From: Methylobacterium sp.
GTDB lineage: Bacteria > Pseudomonadota > Alphaproteobacteria > Rhizobiales > Beijerinckiaceae
Assembly (NCBI GenBank): GCA_021154065.1
Contig: JAJKJG010000225.1
Coordinates: 1-5,878, forward strand
DNA length: 5,878 nucleotides
Direction of reading: 5' to 3'
The notes beneath the pieces were generated by a model. It was not told the DNA's origin. It worked only from the letters and a program-made list of their open reading frames with translations, and searched no databases. Of this stretch, positions 5,400 to 5,878 are shown piece after piece. Each line of letters starts with the position of its first letter. The stretch's first letter is position 1. The position numbers were made by a program, and so were the translations under genes.

Positions 5400-5878
5400 A
5401 TGAACGAACCGGGCCGTCGAACGCAAGAGCTCGCGCGGGCGCTCTGGTATGTCGGCCGCGGTCGCGCAGAGTTGCGCAGCGCCCCGCTCAGCCCTCCGGC
5501 GCCGGCCGATGCGCTCATCCGCACCGCCTGGAGCGCGCTCAGCCGCGGCACCGAGCGCCTGGTCTTCGAGGGCCGGGTCGCCGCCGTCGAGAGCGAACGG
5601 ATGCGGGCGCCGATGCAGGAGGGGGATTTCCCCTTCCCGGTCAAGTACGGCTACTGCGCCGTCGGGACGGTCGAGGCAGGTCCGGGCGATCTCGTCGGCC
5701 GAACGGTGTTCGCGCTCCACCCGCATCAGGATCGCTTCGCGGCGCCGGCCGGGAGCCTCGCCCTCGTGCCCCCGGCCGTGCCGGCGCGCCGCGCCGCGCT
5801 CGCCGCCAACATGGAAACGGCGCTGAACGCGGTCTGGGATTCGGGCGCCGGGCCGGGCGATCGGATCCTCGTCGTCGG
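5400..5878 (+). CDS. Medium-chain dehydrogenase/reductase (zinc-type alcohol dehydrogenase-like), partial
   Basis: The first 159 codons of an MDR-superfamily oxidoreductase, running off the right edge. The GroES-like N-terminal fold is recognisable: SALSRGTERLVFEG at 45-58 occupies the place of the GxCGTD zinc segment, KYGYCAVGTVEAG at 82-94 that of the GHE segment, and ALHPHQDRF at 105-113 follows. The final codons (GAGPGDRILVV, 149-159) lead into the expected glycine-rich NAD(P)-binding fold. The usual catalytic zinc ligands Cys and His-Glu are replaced by SRGTE and KYGYC, a pattern I associate with the bacteriochlorophyllide-dehydrogenase-like MDR group rather than classical alcohol dehydrogenases. 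Substrate is unknown. The ATG at 5400-5402 is the only standard start near the domain, and only a weak AAGG lies upstream. It is transcribed away from opgH, with 50 bases between the two start codons. Confidence 0.85.
   Translation, partial: MNEPGRRTQELARALWYVGRGRAELRSAPLSPPAPADALIRTAWSALSRGTERLVFEGRVAAVESERMRAPMQEGDFPFPVKYGYCAVGTVEAGPGDLVGRTVFALHPHQDRFAAPAGSLALVPPAVPARRAALAANMETALNAVWDSGAGPGDRILVV

Noticed and set aside
3820..5400. Plus-strand 526-codon open frame
   Set aside because: It is antisense to opgH, with low-complexity charged composition and no recognisable domain. opgH carries all the GT2 motifs in the opposite strand.
3566..5644. Minus-strand open frame continuing upstream of FkbM (944 codons in total)
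   Set aside because: Only the last 250 codons encode a recognisable protein. The upstream part is an Arg/Ala-rich shadow of opgH in another frame, so it is not a fusion protein.

Overview
The window is GC-rich DNA with few, tightly packed genes. It has the look of an alphaproteobacterium, probably of the order Hyphomicrobiales (Rhizobiales). The reasons are the codon use (third positions are nearly all G or C), the style of the penicillin-binding protein N-terminus, the short OpgH-type glucosyltransferase, and G+C-rich palindromic repeats between genes. The genus cannot be fixed from the sequence alone.

Layout from left to right. (1) Positions 1-698, minus strand: N-terminal part of a class A penicillin-binding protein (GT51 transglycosylase), running off the left edge. 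(2) Positions 699-1185: a 487-base non-coding stretch. It holds a perfect 16-bp parS (ParB-binding) site, a four-unit 22-bp tandem array, a perfect 16-bp palindrome inside that array, and a cluster of G+C-rich hairpins that ends at the stop of the next gene. (3) Positions 1186-2619, minus: a complete NAD(P)-dependent aldehyde dehydrogenase of the succinate-semialdehyde dehydrogenase type. (4) Positions 2620-2809: intergenic, with one modest hairpin. (5) Positions 2810-3559, minus: FkbM-family SAM methyltransferase. It begins 2 bases after (6), the opgH/mdoH-like membrane glucosyltransferase at 3562-5349, minus, so the two look like one translationally coupled operon. (7) Positions 5400-5878, plus: N-terminal part of a medium-chain dehydrogenase/reductase without the usual zinc-site motifs. 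It diverges from opgH with only 50 bases between the starts and runs off the right edge.

Several genes concern the cell envelope: peptidoglycan polymerisation (PBP), periplasmic glucan synthesis (OpgH), and a possible glycan-modifying methyltransferase (FkbM). The aldehyde dehydrogenase and the MDR enzyme are metabolic and have no visible partner here. The most notable feature is not a gene. It is the parS site with its adjacent helically phased repeat array, which suggests the window may lie in or near the ParB-bound, origin-proximal part of the replicon. I see no CRISPR array, transposon, tRNA or rRNA, and no convincing sign of an entirely new multi-gene system.
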